Assembly: GCF_900446215.1 (NCBI RefSeq)
Contig: NZ_UAQZ01000015.1
Coordinates: 124,001-188,000 of the forward strand
Source: Burkholderia cenocepacia
Lineage (GTDB): Bacteria > Pseudomonadota > Gammaproteobacteria > Burkholderiales > Burkholderiaceae
Length of the DNA stretch: 64,000 nt
Reading direction: 5' to 3'
The position numbers and the translations under genes were made by a program. Positions within the stretch are counted from its first letter, which is position 1, and each line of letters begins with the position of its first letter. Below are positions 62,956 to 64,000 of this stretch, in pieces. The notes beneath the pieces were generated by a model. That model made no database searches, was not told the origin of the DNA, and saw only the letters and a list, made by a program, of their open reading frames with translations.

Positions 62956-63924
62956 ATGGATACGTCCAGCATCAACGCCCAGAGCATCTTCGACGACAAC
63001 GCAGCCACGCTGAAACTGAGCTGGCTGACGGGGCATGAAGGCTGGGAACGCGGCTTTTCGGCCGACACGGTCGGCAACGCCACGTCGAGCGCCGACCTCG
63101 TCGGCCACCTGAACCTGATCCACCCGAACCGGATCCAGGTGCTCGGCGAAGCCGAAATCGACTACTACCAGCGCCAGACCGACGAAGACCGCTCGCGCCA
63201 CATGGCCGAGCTGATCGCGCTCGAACCGCCGTTCCTCGTCGTCGCCGGCGGCGCCGCGGCGCCGCCCGAACTGGTGCTGCGCTGCACGCGCTCGTCCACT
63301 CCGTTGTTCACGACGCCGATGTCGGCCGCCGCGGTGATCGACAGCCTGCGGCTCTACATGTCGCGCATCCTCGCGCCGCGCGCGACGCTGCACGGCGTGT
63401 TCCTCGACATCCTCGGGATGGGCGTGCTGCTGACCGGCGATTCGGGCCTCGGCAAGAGCGAGCTCGGCCTCGAGCTGATCAGCCGCGGCCACGGCCTCGT
63501 CGCCGACGACGCGGTCGATTTCGTCCGTCTTGGCCCCGATTTCGTCGAAGGGCGCTGCCCGCCGTTGCTGCAGAACCTGCTCGAAGTGCGCGGCCTCGGC
63601 CTGCTCGACATCAAGACGATCTTCGGCGAAACCGCCGTGCGGCGGAAAATGAAGCTGAAGCTGATCGTTCAGCTCGTGCGGCGCCCCGACGGCGAATTCC
63701 AGCGCCTGCCGCTCGAAAGCCAGACCGTCGACGTGCTCGGCTTGCCGATCAGCAAGGTCACGATCCAGGTCGCGGCCGGCCGCAACCTCGCGGTGCTCGT
63801 CGAGGCGGCCGTCCGGAACACGATCCTGCAGTTGCGCGGAATCGACACGTTGCGCGATTTCATGGATCGGCAACGACTCGCGATGCAAGATCCCGACAGT
63901 CAGTTCCCCGGCAAACTCGTGTAA
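62956..63924 (+). CDS. hprK: HPr kinase/phosphorylase
   Basis: The 322-residue protein has an N-terminal MurF-like domain (about residues 1-130) and a C-terminal kinase domain with the P-loop GDSGLGKSELG at about 161-171, preceded by HGVFLDILGMGVLLT, and the HPrK signature region with EVRGLGLLDIKTIFGE. It phosphorylates or dephosphorylates HPr-like proteins on Ser, controlling the PTS. GAG at 62951 and GGAGTG at 62941 precede the ATG. It lies 129 bases after the broken ptsN gene and appears intact. A -10-like TATGAT at about 63970 probably belongs to the next gene, beyond the window. Confidence 0.95.
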   Translation: MDTSSINAQSIFDDNAATLKLSWLTGHEGWERGFSADTVGNATSSADLVGHLNLIHPNRIQVLGEAEIDYYQRQTDEDRSRHMAELIALEPPFLVVAGGAAAPPELVLRCTRSSTPLFTTPMSAAAVIDSLRLYMSRILAPRATLHGVFLDILGMGVLLTGDSGLGKSELGLELISRGHGLVADDAVDFVRLGPDFVEGRCPPLLQNLLEVRGLGLLDIKTIFGETAVRRKMKLKLIVQLVRRPDGEFQRLPLESQTVDVLGLPISKVTIQVAAGRNLAVLVEAAVRNTILQLRGIDTLRDFMDRQRLAMQDPDSQFPGKLV

Positions 63925-64000
63925 CCCGCACGCGCCGGCCGCGCAACGCCGACGCGTCGAGCCGGTGCTATGATGAAATGTCAGGATTCTCCGTTCCCAT

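Overview
This window looks like a piece of the main chromosome of a Burkholderia species, most likely of the Burkholderia cepacia complex. The GC content is very high, genes are densely packed, and there are several markers typical of that genus: the rpoN-hpf-ptsN-hprK order, the kdsD-kdsC-lptC-lptA-lptB operon, a phasin/thiolase/acetoacetyl-CoA reductase group, and a xanthomonadin-like aryl polyene cluster. The assignment rests on gene content and protein similarity recalled from memory; no database search was done. I saw no rRNA, tRNA, insertion sequence, prophage or CRISPR array.

Left part (1-8.8 kb): the 5' end of a FAD-linked oxidase (minus strand), then ilvA and queF in tandem, then a D-amino-acid catabolic locus. 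In that locus an RpiR-type regulator, an N-acyl-D-amino-acid deacylase and a RidA-type protein run leftward, and a D-serine-deaminase-like enzyme runs rightward. A perfect 9+1+9 inverted repeat lies in the divergent promoter. A DJ-1/PfpI protein follows.

8.8-24 kb: a MarR regulator with a DHA2 drug-efflux pump, an EcsC-family protein overlapping tail-to-tail with an alpha/beta hydrolase, a CHRD-domain exported protein, a probable outer-membrane protein preceded by a strongly structured intergenic region, a class II aldolase-like protein, a phospholipase-D-type lipoprotein, the L-lactate utilisation locus (lldR divergent from lldE-lldG-lldF-lldP), and an M48 metalloprotease lipoprotein.

24.3-38.6 kb: the most distinctive region, a two-armed aryl-polyene/xanthomonadin-type pigment cluster. 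The leftward arm codes for an acyl carrier protein, a ketoreductase, a chorismatase (making the hydroxybenzoate starter) and a family 2 glycosyltransferase. The rightward arm codes for a COG4648 membrane protein, a fused acyl-ACP ligase-dehydratase, an LpxL-like acyltransferase, a LolA-like carrier, an MMPL/RND exporter, a polysaccharide-deacetylase-like protein, a ketosynthase, a chain-length-factor-like partner, a second dehydratase and a small exported protein. The stop/start overlaps indicate tightly coupled translation.

38.7-46.5 kb: a small membrane protein, phaB, phaA and phasin of polyhydroxybutyrate metabolism, an unusually AT-rich intergenic region, an orphan ParA ATPase, two overlapping DNA glycosylases (MPG and Mug), ssb and an MFS transporter.

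46.5-64 kb: uvrA, a PerM/AI-2E-type permease, purU, a Nudix hydrolase, a LysE exporter, apt, a CPA2 cation/proton antiporter, the KDO/LPS-transport operon kdsD-kdsC-lptC-lptA-lptB, rpoN, hpf, ptsN and hprK. The ptsN reading frame carries an in-frame amber codon about one third of the way in, ahead of its catalytic histidine, so this strain appears to lack a functional EIIA-Ntr. Other regulatory features worth attention are a terminator placed directly on top of the apt ribosome-binding site and a promoter -10 box only a few bases from the kdsD start codon (possible leaderless mRNA).
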